Below, in pieces: positions 41,395 to 51,499 of a DNA stretch of 64,000 bases (the first letter of the stretch is position 1; the number at the start of each line of letters is the position of its first letter). Under the pieces are notes generated by a model. The model was not told the origin of the DNA. It saw nothing but the letters and a program-made list of their open reading frames with translations, and did no database searches. The stretch is taken from positions 5,332,001 to 5,396,000 of the forward strand of contig NZ_CP108095.1 of NCBI RefSeq assembly GCF_036194065.1, read 5' to 3'. The translations under genes and the position numbers were made by a program. The stretch is from Streptomyces sp. NBC_00239 (GTDB lineage: Bacteria; Actinomycetota; Actinomycetes; Streptomycetales; Streptomycetaceae).

Positions 41395-43337
41395 GCCTGG
41401 CCCGGCTCGCCGCGATGCACGGGGTGGCCACCTCGTACTCGCCCTCGCAGGACCTGACCGTCGCGGTCCCCGACCGCACCGTCGTCGCCGTGCTCGCCGC
41501 CCTCGGCGCCGACGCCTCGACCCCGCAGGCGCTGCGGGCCGCCCTCGACGCCGCCGCGGCCCCGCGGCTGCTCCCGGCGACGGTCGTGCAGTGGGAGGGC
41601 GAGGGGGTGCCCGCCGCCCTCGGGCGGCTGCCCGCGGACACCGTCCTCGACGTCCGCCTGGAGGACGGCGGCACGAGCCCCTGGCGGACCGGACTGCCCT
41701 GCGGGGTGCACCGGCTGACCGCCCGCACCCCCGACGGGCGGCAGGCCGGGGCCACCCTCGTGGTGGCCCCCGAGCGGGCCCCCGAGCCACCCGCCCGGGT
41801 GCACGGCTTCCTGGTGCAGCTGTACTCGCTGCTGACGGACCGCTCCTGGGGCATGGGCGACCTCGGGGACCTCGCCGACCTCGCCGGCTGGGCGGCCACC
41901 GCCCACGGCGCCGGATTCGTCCAGGTCAACCCGCTGCACGCGGCCGTGCCCGGCAACCCCACCGACCCCTCCCCGTACCGCCCCTCCTCGCGCCGCTTCC
42001 CCGACCCCGTGCACCTGCGCGTCGAGGACGTCCCCGAACACGACCGCTGCGCCCACCGGGAGACCCTGGACCGGCTCGCCGAGGCGGGCGCCGGACTGCG
42101 CCGGGAGGTGCTGGAGAAGGGCGCGCTGATCGACCGGGACGCCGTCTGGGCCCTCAAGCGGGCCGCCCTGGAGCTCCTGTACGCGGTGCCGCGCAGCCCC
42201 GAACGGGAGCGCGACTATCGGGAGTTCCGCGCCGCGCAGGGCCCCGCCCTCGACGCGCACGCCGCCTGGTGCGCCCGGGCGGCCGGCGACGGGCCGCAGG
42301 GCGAGGACTTCCACCGCTGGCTGGTGTGGCTGACCGAGTCCCAGCTCTCCGCCGCCCAACAGGCCGCCCGCGGCGCCGGGATGGCGCTCGGTCTGGTGCA
42401 CGACCTGGCGGTCGGCGTGCACCCCGAGGGCGCGGACGTCTGGGCCGAGCCGGGCGCCTACGCCGGCCGGATGTCGGTGGGCGCCCCGCCGGACGCCTTC
42501 AACGCCCGCGGCCAGGACTGGGGTCTGCCGCCCTGGCGGCCGGACGCGCTGGCCGCCTCCGGCTACGCCCCGTACCGCGCCCTGCTGCGCGGCCTGCTGC
42601 GGCACGCCGGCGCGCTGCGCATCGACCACGTGATGGGCCTGTTCCGGCTCTGGTGGATCCCCGAGGACGCCCCGCCGACCGAAGGCACGTACGTCTCGTA
42701 CGACGCGGAGGCGATGCTCGCGATCCTGGTCCTGGAGGCGCACCGGGCCGGCGCGGTGGTCATCGGCGAGGACCTGGGGACGGTCGCGCCCGGGGTCCGC
42801 GAGGCCCTGGCCCGGCGCGGCGTGCTGGGCACCTCCGTGCTGTGGTTCGAGCGGGACTGGGCGGGCGGCGGGCGGCCGCTGGCCCCGGCCGACTGGCGGG
42901 CCGGCTGCCTCGCCACCGTGACCACCCACGACCTGCCGCCCACCGCCTCCCGGCTGGCGGGGGAGCACGTCGAACTGCGCGAACGGCTGGGCCTGCTCGG
43001 CGGCCCGCCGGAGCGGGAGCGGGCCGCCGACGCCGCCGAGACGGGCGAGTGGCTGGGCCTGCTGGCGTCCCTCGGCTTCGAGGTGGCGGGCGAGGAGCAG
43101 GCCGTGCAGGCCCTGTACGGCTTCCTGCTGCGCACCCCGGCCCGGCTGGTCGGGGTCTGGCTGCCGGACGCGGTGGGCGACCGCCGCCCGCAGAACCTGC
43201 CGGGCACCTGGGACCAGTACCCCAACTGGCGGCTGCCGGTGGCGGACGCCTCCGGGCGGCCGGTGACGCTGGCCCAGCTGGCGGCGTCGCGGCGGCTGAA
43301 CGCCCTGATGGACGTGGTGCGGGCGGGGATCCGATGA
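41391..43337 (+). CDS. malQ: 4-alpha-glucanotransferase (amylomaltase, GH77)
   Basis: A 648-aa cytosolic enzyme that transfers 4-alpha-glucan chains in maltodextrin and glycogen metabolism. GH77 features are the N-terminal actinobacterial extension (~1-135), YSLLTDRSWGMGDLGDL, then the catalytic nucleophile Asp412 in RIDHVMG, acid/base Glu460 in GEDLGTV and the stabilising Asp514 in TTHDLPPT. All three acids are present. The ATG follows AAGAGG by 7 nt and overlaps the stop of a possible leader ORF. No other maltose gene is adjacent. Confidence 0.93.
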   Translation: MSLARLAAMHGVATSYSPSQDLTVAVPDRTVVAVLAALGADASTPQALRAALDAAAAPRLLPATVVQWEGEGVPAALGRLPADTVLDVRLEDGGTSPWRTGLPCGVHRLTARTPDGRQAGATLVVAPERAPEPPARVHGFLVQLYSLLTDRSWGMGDLGDLADLAGWAATAHGAGFVQVNPLHAAVPGNPTDPSPYRPSSRRFPDPVHLRVEDVPEHDRCAHRETLDRLAEAGAGLRREVLEKGALIDRDAVWALKRAALELLYAVPRSPERERDYREFRAAQGPALDAHAAWCARAAGDGPQGEDFHRWLVWLTESQLSAAQQAARGAGMALGLVHDLAVGVHPEGADVWAEPGAYAGRMSVGAPPDAFNARGQDWGLPPWRPDALAASGYAPYRALLRGLLRHAGALRIDHVMGLFRLWWIPEDAPPTEGTYVSYDAEAMLAILVLEAHRAGAVVIGEDLGTVAPGVREALARRGVLGTSVLWFERDWAGGGRPLAPADWRAGCLATVTTHDLPPTASRLAGEHVELRERLGLLGGPPERERAADAAETGEWLGLLASLGFEVAGEEQAVQALYGFLLRTPARLVGVWLPDAVGDRRPQNLPGTWDQYPNWRLPVADASGRPVTLAQLAASRRLNALMDVVRAGIR

Positions 43338-43459
43338 CCTCGCGGTGAGGCGCGGGCGCGCCGCCCGGGCGGGCCCGGCGCGGGCCGGGAGGCCGGCCGT
43401 GACCCCCGTACGGCACCCCCGGGCGCGCGGCCCGTTTAGGTGTTCGCTACGTTTGCACC

Positions 43460-43693
43460 GTGGACAAGAAGAACGCCCTGCGCGCCGGCGCCGTCACGGC
43501 CGGATCGACGCTGATGATGCTGCTGATGACGTCTCCCGCCCTCGCGCTCACGCGTGACGACGGTGACGACCCGGGCCCGGGCCTGAGCGTGGCCGAGACG
43601 CTCGGCCTGTACGTCGCCGCGCCGATCGTGCTGTTCCTGGTCATCGCCGGTCTGGTGATGGTGGGCGACAAGTCCCGCAAGCAGGCCAACTAA
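43460..43693 (+). CDS. Small secreted/membrane protein (77 aa)
   Basis: A GTG-initiated ORF. It has a signal-like N-terminus (KKNALRAGAVTAGSTLMMLL...ALA), an acidic linker (TRDDGDDPGPG) and one C-terminal transmembrane helix (GLYVAAPIVLFLVIAGLVMVG) ending in basic KSRKQAN. It is widely present in Streptomyces as a protein of unknown function (from memory). No Shine-Dalgarno precedes the GTG, and a TACGTT hexamer lies 6 nt upstream, so the mRNA may be leaderless. A strong hairpin follows the stop. Confidence 0.8.
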   Translation: MDKKNALRAGAVTAGSTLMMLLMTSPALALTRDDGDDPGPGLSVAETLGLYVAAPIVLFLVIAGLVMVGDKSRKQAN

Positions 43694-43711
43694 CACCCGT
43701 CCGGATGTGCG

Positions 43712-43749
43712 CAGGGCGCCGGGGAGCCATCAGGCCCCCCGGCGCCCTG
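43712..43749. terminator. Bidirectional terminator between the small membrane protein and marR
   Basis: A 13-bp perfect stem (CAGGGCGCCGGGG/CCCCGGCGCCCTG) with a 12-nt loop that can pair further internally (GCC/GGC). It sits in the convergent gap. Confidence 0.85.
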
Positions 43750-43789
43750 GCGCGTTCCCGGCCGCCCGGCCGGGGTGCCGGCGCGGTCC

Positions 43790-44278
43790 TCAGACCCCGG
43801 CCATGAGCTTGCGCAGCAGCCCGGTGAGCTGCTCCACCTCCTCGTCCGAGAGCCCGGTCAGCGCCTCGCGCTGAACCTCCAGCCCCGCGGTGACGGCCTC
43901 CTCGACCACGCTGAGCCCGCGTTCGGTCAAGGACACCTGGAGGCCCCGCCGGTCGTGCGGGTCGGGCGCCCGGCGCAGCAGCCCGGCCTTCTCCAGCTTG
44001 TCCAGCCGCCCCGTCATCCCGCCCGTGGTGAGCATCAGCGTGGCGGAGAGCTGGCGTGGCGAGAGGGTGTACGGCGCACCCGAACGGCGCAGGGTGGCGA
44101 CGACGTCGAACTCGCCGCGCGAGACGCCGTAGCGCGCGTAGGTGCGCTCCATGGCGTCGCCCATGTTCCGGGTGATCCGGTAGATGCGGCCGAACACCGC
44201 CATGGGCGCGACGTCCAGGTCCGGCCGCACCACATTCCACTGCCCCGTGATCGCGTCAACCGCGTCCTTCTCGCTCAT
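43790..44278 (-). CDS. MarR-family transcriptional regulator
   Basis: A 162-aa winged-helix protein. Recognition region ~62-100: LSPRQLSATLMLTTGGMTGRLDKLE, then the wing APDPHDRRGLQVSLTERG. The DxRx wing motif (HDRRG) is intact. It dimerises through N- and C-terminal helices as in the family. It is divergent from an EamA exporter gene, and the 169-bp gap holds perfect operator-like repeats, so it likely represses both genes until a ligand binds. ATG 44278 is preferred. The frame extends to 44314 without a better site. Confidence 0.9.
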   Translation of the reverse strand: MSEKDAVDAITGQWNVVRPDLDVAPMAVFGRIYRITRNMGDAMERTYARYGVSRGEFDVVATLRRSGAPYTLSPRQLSATLMLTTGGMTGRLDKLEKAGLLRRAPDPHDRRGLQVSLTERGLSVVEEAVTAGLEVQREALTGLSDEEVEQLTGLLRKLMAGV

Positions 44279-44311
44279 GACCGCAGTATCGGACAGGCGG
44301 TCGATGGATGG

Positions 44312-44361
44312 CAAGAAAGTTGCTTGTTAGAAAGTAGCTTAGGGGTAAGCTACTTTCTAAC
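44312..44361. promoter_or_regulatory. MarR operator cluster
   Basis: GTTAGAAAGTAGCTTA (44326-44341) and TAAGCTACTTTCTAAC (44346-44361) form a perfect 16-bp inverted repeat with a GGGG spacer. A third related 15-mer, CAAGAAAGTTGCTTG (44312-44326), precedes in direct orientation with 15-bp phasing. They start 33 bp upstream of the marR ATG and end 87 bp before the EamA start. Confidence 0.85.
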
Positions 44362-44447
44362 GATCTACTTCGCGACCGACTTCCCCGTCACCTCGCGATC
44401 TGCTCCACGGTCCACTTCCCCGAACCCCCTCCGGAGGGCCGCCCGCC

Positions 44448-45401
44448 ATGAACCGCTACACCGTGGTCGCCGTGACCGCCCTCGCGCCCATCTCCTGGGG
44501 CTCGACCTACGCGGTGACCACCGAGTTCCTGCCGCCCGACCGCCCCCTGTTCACCGCGCTGATGCGGGCCCTGCCCGCCGGCCTGCTGCTCCTCGCCATG
44601 TCCCGCACCCTCCCCAGGGGCGAGTGGTGGTGGAAGTCCGCCGTCCTGGGCGCGCTGAACATCGGCGCCTTCTTCCCGCTGCTCTTCCTCTCCGCCTACC
44701 GGCTGCCCGGCGGCGTCGCGGCCGTCTTCGGATCCCTCGGCCCGCTGGTCGTCGTCGGCCTCGCCGCCCTGCTGCTGAGCGAGCGGGCCACCACCCGGTC
44801 CCTGCTCGCCGCGATCGCCGGCGCCCTCGGCGTCAGCATGGTGGTGCTCAAGGCCAATGCCGCGCTCGACCTGGTCGGCGTACTGGCCGGCGTCGCCGCC
44901 TCCTCCTGCATGGCCGCCGGCACCGTGATGACCAAGCGCTGGGGGCGTCCGCAGTGGGCCGGCCCGCTCGCCATGACGGGCTGGCAGCTCACCATGGGCG
45001 GCCTGCTGATCCTGCCGGTGGCCGCGCTCGTCGAAGGCGCGCCGCCCGCGCTCGACGGCCGGGCCTTCCTCGGCTACGGCTACCTGGCGCTGATCAACAC
45101 CGGGATCGCGTACTGGCTGTGGTTCCGCGGCATCGGCCAGCTGAGCGCCACCTCGGCCACCCTGCTGGGACCGATGTCCCCGCTCACCGCCGCCGTCATC
45201 GGCTGGGCCGCCCTCGGCCAGGCGCTGACCCCCGTTCAGCTGGTGGGCATGGCGGTCGCCTTCACCGCCACCGTGGTGGGCCAGCTCCCGCCGCGCCCGC
45301 CCCGCACCACCCCCGGCGCCATCCCTGCATCGTTCAGTTCAACTGAACGGATCGATCGAAAAGATTCGATGGACCTGAGCAATGAGCGAGTGGGACGGTA
45401 G
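44448..45401 (+). CDS. EamA-family (DMT superfamily) exporter 1
   Basis: A 317-aa integral membrane protein with about ten transmembrane helices in two EamA repeats (first helix AVTALAPISWGSTYAVTTE; second repeat starts GVLAGVAASSCMAAGTV). It belongs to the drug/metabolite transporter superfamily, whose members export amino acids or other metabolites. The substrate is not readable. It is controlled presumably by the divergent MarR gene. The last ~30 residues are hydrophilic and non-conserved, and their codons overlap a palindrome that may regulate the next gene. Confidence 0.88.
   Translation: MNRYTVVAVTALAPISWGSTYAVTTEFLPPDRPLFTALMRALPAGLLLLAMSRTLPRGEWWWKSAVLGALNIGAFFPLLFLSAYRLPGGVAAVFGSLGPLVVVGLAALLLSERATTRSLLAAIAGALGVSMVVLKANAALDLVGVLAGVAASSCMAAGTVMTKRWGRPQWAGPLAMTGWQLTMGGLLILPVAALVEGAPPALDGRAFLGYGYLALINTGIAYWLWFRGIGQLSATSATLLGPMSPLTAAVIGWAALGQALTPVQLVGMAVAFTATVVGQLPPRPPRTTPGAIPASFSSTERIDRKDSMDLSNERVGR
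45332..45348. promoter_or_regulatory. 17-bp palindrome within the eamA1 3' end
   Basis: GTTCAGTTCAACTGAAC: perfect 8-bp arms around a central C, 97 bp upstream of the second EamA gene. A weaker inverted repeat ATCGA...TCGAT follows within 25 bp. It is a candidate operator for the second exporter. Confidence 0.5.
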
Positions 45402-45444
45402 GCCCACGAACTCAGAACAGACCTGACCCGAGGGGGACCCCGAA

Positions 45445-46410
45445 GTGGCCGTCATGGACCGCGCCCGCACCGCCCGCAACCCGCAGCCCGCCGCCGCGCC
45501 CGCCTTCCCCGCCGCCGCCCCGGCCGGGAAGGGCGGACCGGTGAAGCGCGCCGCCGGACTCGGGGTGCTGCTGGCGCTGCTGGCCACGGTCGTCTGGTCC
45601 GGGAGCTTCGTCGCCACCCGCGGGATGGCCGAGACCGTGCCCCCCGTGCAGGCCGTCTTCTGGCGCTGGCTCATCGCCCTCGCCGCCGTCGCCCCCTTCG
45701 CCGCCCGCCAGACCTGGCGGCAGCGGCACCTGATCCGCCGCCACCTCGGCTACGTCACCCTCGCCGCGCTCTGCGGGGTCACCGTCTACAACACCCTCGT
45801 CCACCAGGCCGGACTGACCACCTCCGCCTCCAACATGGGCATGATCATGGCCGCCGCGCCCGTCCTCATGGCCGGCTACGCCCGGCTCGGCGGGGAGCGC
45901 CTGGGCGCCGTCCGCACCGGCGGCATGCTGATCGCCGCACTCGGCGTCCTGCTCCTCGTCGGCAAGGGCTCGCTCACCCCGGACTTCGCCGCCGGCGACC
46001 TGTGGATGTTCGGCGCGGCCCTGTCCTTCGCCTCGTACAGCGCGCTGCTGCGGCGCAAGCCCGCCGAGATCACCGGACTGCCCTTCCTCTTCACGACCTT
46101 CGTGCTCGGCGCCCTGATGCTGGCCCCCGCGTACGCCGTCTCCCTCGGCGTCCAGGGCGGCTTCACCGCCGGACCCGCCACCGTCGGCCCGCTGCTGTAC
46201 GTCGGCGTCTTCTCCTCCGCCGTCGCCTTCTTCGCCTGGAACAAGGCGATCACGCTGATCGGCGCCGCCCGCGCCGGCATCGTCTACTACCTCCAGCCGG
46301 TGTGCGTGGCGCTGCTCTCCTACCCCCTGCTCGGCGAACGGACCGGCCCCGCCCAGCTGCTGTGCATGGCGCTGATCCTCGGCGGAGTCGCGCTGGGATC
46401 CCGCCGGTAG
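45445..46410 (+). CDS. EamA-family (DMT superfamily) exporter 2
   Basis: A 321-aa protein. The first ~30 residues are a Pro/Ala-rich cytoplasmic leader, then ~ten transmembrane helices in two repeats (LGVLLALLATVVWSGSFVATR; MFGAALSFASYSALLRRK). It is only distantly similar to the preceding EamA gene, so a simple tandem duplication is unlikely. GTG 45445 has AGGGGGA 7 nt upstream. ATG 45454 is an alternative. It is followed 9 nt later by a LysR gene on the same strand, probably in one transcript. Confidence 0.88.
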   Translation: MAVMDRARTARNPQPAAAPAFPAAAPAGKGGPVKRAAGLGVLLALLATVVWSGSFVATRGMAETVPPVQAVFWRWLIALAAVAPFAARQTWRQRHLIRRHLGYVTLAALCGVTVYNTLVHQAGLTTSASNMGMIMAAAPVLMAGYARLGGERLGAVRTGGMLIAALGVLLLVGKGSLTPDFAAGDLWMFGAALSFASYSALLRRKPAEITGLPFLFTTFVLGALMLAPAYAVSLGVQGGFTAGPATVGPLLYVGVFSSAVAFFAWNKAITLIGAARAGIVYYLQPVCVALLSYPLLGERTGPAQLLCMALILGGVALGSRR

Positions 46411-46419
46411 GTTCACCCC

Positions 46420-47394
46420 ATGACCGGCGCGACCGAGTGGGACATCAAGAAGCTGCGGATCCTGCGGACCCTGGCCGAACACGGCACCGTCACCGCGACG
46501 GCCGAGGCGCTGCACATGACGCCCTCGGCCGTCTCGCAGGCGCTCACCAACCTCGCCCGGCAGCTCGGCGTCCCGCTGCTGGAGGCGCAGGGCCGCCGGG
46601 TCCGCCTCACCGACGCCGCCCACCTGGTCCTGCGGCACGCCGAGGCGGTCTTCGCCCAGCTGGAGCGCGCCGACGCGGAACTCGCCGGATACCTGGCGGG
46701 GGAGGCGGGCGAGGTCCGGCTCGGCGCGTTCTCCACCGCCGTGCCCGCGCTGGTGGTCCCCGCCGTCGCCGCCCTGCGCCGCACGCACCCCGGGATCGGG
46801 ATCCGCGTCCAGGAGGCCGAGGCCGCGCAGGCGTACGAGCTGCTGTCGGCCGGGGCGGTGGACCTCGCGCTCTCCCTGGCCGCCCACGCGCCGGCCGGCC
46901 ACGACCCGCGGTTCACGCGGATCGCCCTGCTGGAGGACCCGCTGGACGTGGCCTTGCCGCCCGGGCACCCGCTGGCCGGCGCCGCCGAACTGCGGCTGGC
47001 CGACCTCGCGTCCGACCCGTGGATCTTCGGCGGCTCCGGCCCCTGGTCCGAGATCACCCGTACGGCCTGTGACGCGGCCGGGTTCGTGCCGGAGCAGGCC
47101 CACTCGGCGGCCGGGTGGACCGCGATCCTCGCCATGGTCGGCGCGGGCATGGGCGTGGCCCTCGTCCCCCGGATGGCGGCCGCGCGGGCCGGCGACGCGG
47201 TCATCCGCGTCCTGACCCGCGACCGCCCGACCCGCCACGTCATCGCCGCGACCCGGCGCGGTGCCGATGCCGGGCCGGCCGTGGGCCGGGTGCTGGACGC
47301 CCTGCGGGCGGTGAGCGGGTCGCCGGGGCTCCGCCCCGGACCCCGCGCCTCAAACGCCGGCGGGGCTGGGCATTCCAGCCTGCGCGGCGTTTGA
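46420..47394 (+). CDS. LysR-family transcriptional regulator
   Basis: A 324-aa regulator. The N-terminal winged helix-turn-helix is LRILRTLAEHGTVTATAEALHMTPSAVSQALTNLARQLG with the usual Ser-Ala-Val-Ser-Gln recognition core. The periplasmic-binding-like effector domain begins near ~95 (GEVRLGAFSTAVPALVV). It lies right after the EamA exporter and likely controls it. The last ~25 residues (from ~SGSPGLRPGPRASNAGG) are encoded by an intergenic repeat copy, which also provides the stop. Confidence 0.9.
   Translation: MTGATEWDIKKLRILRTLAEHGTVTATAEALHMTPSAVSQALTNLARQLGVPLLEAQGRRVRLTDAAHLVLRHAEAVFAQLERADAELAGYLAGEAGEVRLGAFSTAVPALVVPAVAALRRTHPGIGIRVQEAEAAQAYELLSAGAVDLALSLAAHAPAGHDPRFTRIALLEDPLDVALPPGHPLAGAAELRLADLASDPWIFGGSGPWSEITRTACDAAGFVPEQAHSAAGWTAILAMVGAGMGVALVPRMAAARAGDAVIRVLTRDRPTRHVIAATRRGADAGPAVGRVLDALRAVSGSPGLRPGPRASNAGGAGHSSLRGV
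47325..47394. repeat. Intergenic repeat copy fused to the end of the lysR gene
   Basis: 47325-47370 matches 37552-37597 at 43 of 46 positions. It begins with GGGGCTCCGCCCC and includes CCTCAAACGCCGGCG. A second, inverted half (CAGCCTGCGCGGCGTTTGAG) follows and supplies the lysR TGA. Confidence 0.85.
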
Positions 47395-47448
47395 GCGCAC
47401 CGGGCGCGGAGCGCACGGTCCGGGGTCCGGGGCGGAGCCCCGGGGGTG

Positions 47449-50052
47449 TTACTGCGCGGCCGCGTCGGCCGCCTGGGCCTTCAGCGCGCGCTCGACGCCC
47501 GAGCGGGACTCGGACACCAGCCGCCGCAGCGCGGCATTCGGCTCGGCGGCGGCCAGCCACGCGTCCGTCGCGTCCAGCGTCGCCTGCGACACCTGGAGCG
47601 ACGGGTACAGGCCCACCGCGATCTGCTGCGCGATCTCGTGGCTGCGGGACTCCCAGATGTCCTTGACCACGGCGAAGTACTTCTCCGTGTAGGACGCCAG
47701 CAGCTCACGCTGATCGGTCTGCACGAAGCCGCCGATCACGGCCTCCTGCACGGCGTTCGGCAGGCTGTCGGACTCGATGACCGAGGCCCAGGCGGCCGCC
47801 TTCGCCGCCGCCGTCGGGCGGGCCGCGCGCGCGGTCGCCGCGTGGCGCTCGCCCGCCGCCGTCTTGTCCCGCTCCAGCTCGGCCGCGATCTGCGCCTCGT
47901 CGGCCCGGCCGGTCGCCGCCAGCCGCTCCAGGAACGCCCAGCGCAGCTCGGTGTCCACGACCAGGCCCTCGACGCTCTCGCTGCCGTCGAGCAGCGCGGC
48001 GAGCAGGTCCAGCTGCTCACCGGTGCGGGCGGTCGCGGCGAACGCGCGCGCCCACGCCAGCTGGTGGTCGCTGCCCGGGGCAGCCGCCCGCAGGTGCTCC
48101 AGCGAGGCCTCGGTCCACGCGGCCAGACCCTGGTCCCGCCACGCCGGGTCGGCGTACAGGTCGACGGCCAGCTTCACCTGGCGGTGCAGCGACTGCACCA
48201 CGCCGATGTCGGACTCCTTGGCGATGCCGGACAGCACCAGCGACAGGTAGTCGCGGGCGGCCAGCTCGCCGTCGCGGGTCATGTCCCAGGCCGAGGCCCA
48301 GCACAGCGCCCGCGGCAGCGAGGCCTCGAAGTCGCCCAGGTGCGCGGTGACCTTCGCGAGCGAGTGCTCGTCGAGGCGGACCTTGGCGTACGACAGGTCG
48401 TCGTCGTTGAGCAGGACCACGTCCGGCCGGTGGTGGCCCACCAGCTCCGGCACGTCGGTCAGTTCGGCGGCCGCGATGTCCAGCTCGACGCGGCGCTCGC
48501 GCAGCAGCTTGCCGCTCGCGTCGTCGAGCGAGTAGAAGCCGATGGCGATCCGGTGCGGGCGCAGCACGGGCTTGCCCTGCGCGCCGGCGGGCAGCGCCGG
48601 GGCCTCCTGGCGGACCCGGAACGAGGTGATCGTCCCGTGCTCGTCGGTCTCGATCTCGGGGCGCAGGATGTTGATGCCGGCCGTCTGCAGCCACGCCGTC
48701 GACCATGCGGTCAGGTCACGGCCGGAGGTCTCCTCCAGCGCGCCCAGCAGGTCCGACAGGCGGGTGTTGCCGAAGGCGTGCGCCTTGAAGTACGCCTGCA
48801 CGCCCTTGAAGAACTCGTCCTGGCCGACGTACGCCACGAGCTGCTTGAGCACCGAGGCGCCCTTGGCGTAGGTGATCCCGTCGAAGTTGACGAGGACGTC
48901 GTCCAGGTCGCGGATGTCCGCCATGATCGGGTGCGTGGACGGCAGCTGGTCCTGGCGGTAGGCCCAGGTCTTCATGGAGTTCGCGAAGGTGGTCCACGCG
49001 TGCGGCCACTTCGAGCCCTCGGCGTACGCCTGGCAGGCGATCGAGGTGTAGGTGGCGAACGACTCGTTCAGCCACAGGTCGTTCCACCACTCCATGGTGA
49101 CCAGGTCGCCGAACCACATGTGGGCCAGCTCGTGGAGGATGGTCTCCGCGCGCACCTCGTACGCCGCGTCCGTGACCTTGGAGCGGAACACGTACTGGTC
49201 GCGGATGGTCACCGCGCCCGCGTTCTCCATCGCGCCCGCGTTGAACTCCGGCACGAAGAGCTGGTCGTACTTGGCGAACGGGTAGTCGTAGGCGAACTTC
49301 TCCTGGAACCAGTCGAAGCCCTGCCGGGTGACCTCGAAGATCGCGTCCGCGTCGAGGAACTCGGCCAGCGAGGGACGGCAGTAGATGCCGAGCGGCACGC
49401 GCTGGCCGTCCTTGCCCTCGTACGAGCTGTGCACCGCGTGGTACGGGCCGACGATCAGCGCGGTGATGTACGTCGAGATCCGCGGGGTCGGCTCGAAGGA
49501 CCAGACGTTGTCCTTGACGTCCGCGGCCTCGGCCCCCTCGGGAATCTCCCGCGGGGAGTTCGAGATGACCGTCCAGCCCTCGGGGGCCTTCACGGTGAAG
49601 CGGAAGGTCGCCTTCAGGTCGGGCTGCTCGAACGAGGCGAACACCCGGCGGGCGTCCGGCACCTCGAACTGGGTGTACAGGTAGGCCTGCTCGTCCACCG
49701 GGTCGACGAAGCGGTGCAGCCCCTCGCCGGTGTTGGTGTACGCGCAGTCCGCGACGACCTTCAGCTCGTTCGGCCCGGCCGCCAGCTCGGCCAGCGCGAT
49801 CCGCGAGTCACGGAAGACGGCCGCGACGTCGAGGGACTTCCCGTTGAGCACGACCTCGTGCACGGCGGGCGCGACCAGGTCGATGAAGGTCTCCGCGCCG
49901 GCCTCGGCGGAGTCGAAGCGCACCGTGGTCTCGGACCGGTAGGTGCCCCCCTCCTGGGCCCCGCTGAGATCGAGGTCGATCTCGTACGAGTCGACGGTGA
50001 GCAGCTTTGCGCGCTGCTGAGCCTCTTCACGGGTCAGATTCGTGCCTGGCAC
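47449..50052 (-). CDS. pepN: Aminopeptidase N (M1 family), paralogue 1
   Basis: An 867-aa cytosolic zinc aminopeptidase. It has an N-terminal β-saddle domain, the GAMEN exopeptidase motif (FNAGAMENAG), the zinc site HELAHMWFGDL with the third ligand Glu in LNESFATY 18 residues on, and a C-terminal helical ERAP1-like domain. It trims N-terminal residues from peptides. GTG 50052 is fixed by GAAGGAG 8 nt upstream. The frame extends to 50088 without support. A second full PepN lies 10.7 kb away on the same strand. Confidence 0.93.
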   Translation of the reverse strand: MPGTNLTREEAQQRAKLLTVDSYEIDLDLSGAQEGGTYRSETTVRFDSAEAGAETFIDLVAPAVHEVVLNGKSLDVAAVFRDSRIALAELAAGPNELKVVADCAYTNTGEGLHRFVDPVDEQAYLYTQFEVPDARRVFASFEQPDLKATFRFTVKAPEGWTVISNSPREIPEGAEAADVKDNVWSFEPTPRISTYITALIVGPYHAVHSSYEGKDGQRVPLGIYCRPSLAEFLDADAIFEVTRQGFDWFQEKFAYDYPFAKYDQLFVPEFNAGAMENAGAVTIRDQYVFRSKVTDAAYEVRAETILHELAHMWFGDLVTMEWWNDLWLNESFATYTSIACQAYAEGSKWPHAWTTFANSMKTWAYRQDQLPSTHPIMADIRDLDDVLVNFDGITYAKGASVLKQLVAYVGQDEFFKGVQAYFKAHAFGNTRLSDLLGALEETSGRDLTAWSTAWLQTAGINILRPEIETDEHGTITSFRVRQEAPALPAGAQGKPVLRPHRIAIGFYSLDDASGKLLRERRVELDIAAAELTDVPELVGHHRPDVVLLNDDDLSYAKVRLDEHSLAKVTAHLGDFEASLPRALCWASAWDMTRDGELAARDYLSLVLSGIAKESDIGVVQSLHRQVKLAVDLYADPAWRDQGLAAWTEASLEHLRAAAPGSDHQLAWARAFAATARTGEQLDLLAALLDGSESVEGLVVDTELRWAFLERLAATGRADEAQIAAELERDKTAAGERHAATARAARPTAAAKAAAWASVIESDSLPNAVQEAVIGGFVQTDQRELLASYTEKYFAVVKDIWESRSHEIAQQIAVGLYPSLQVSQATLDATDAWLAAAEPNAALRRLVSESRSGVERALKAQAADAAAQ

Positions 50053-50140
50053 GCGGTCATCTCCTTCGATGGTGACGTTGCCGCCCATCTTTCCACGCCG
50101 GACGTGCCCCCGGCCTGGGAGTAATCTCCGGGCGGAACCG

Positions 50141-50192
50141 CGAACGCCGGAGGGGAGGGAACCCGCGCGGGTTCCCTCCCCTCCGGCGTTCG
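50141..50192 (-). terminator. Perfect 24-bp hairpin after asd
   Basis: The left arm (50141-50164) and right arm (50169-50192) are exactly complementary with a GCGC tetraloop, five bases beyond the asd stop and 88 bp before pepN. There is no U-tract. It acts as terminator of asd and may also block antisense read-through. Confidence 0.85.
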
Positions 50193-50197
50193 GCAGG

Positions 50198-51430
<1,233 letters not shown>

Positions 51431-51499
51431 TTACGGTCCGTTCTGTCGTGCCCGATATACGGACACGTGTTCCGCAGACCGAACTCGGGGAGAACCACC

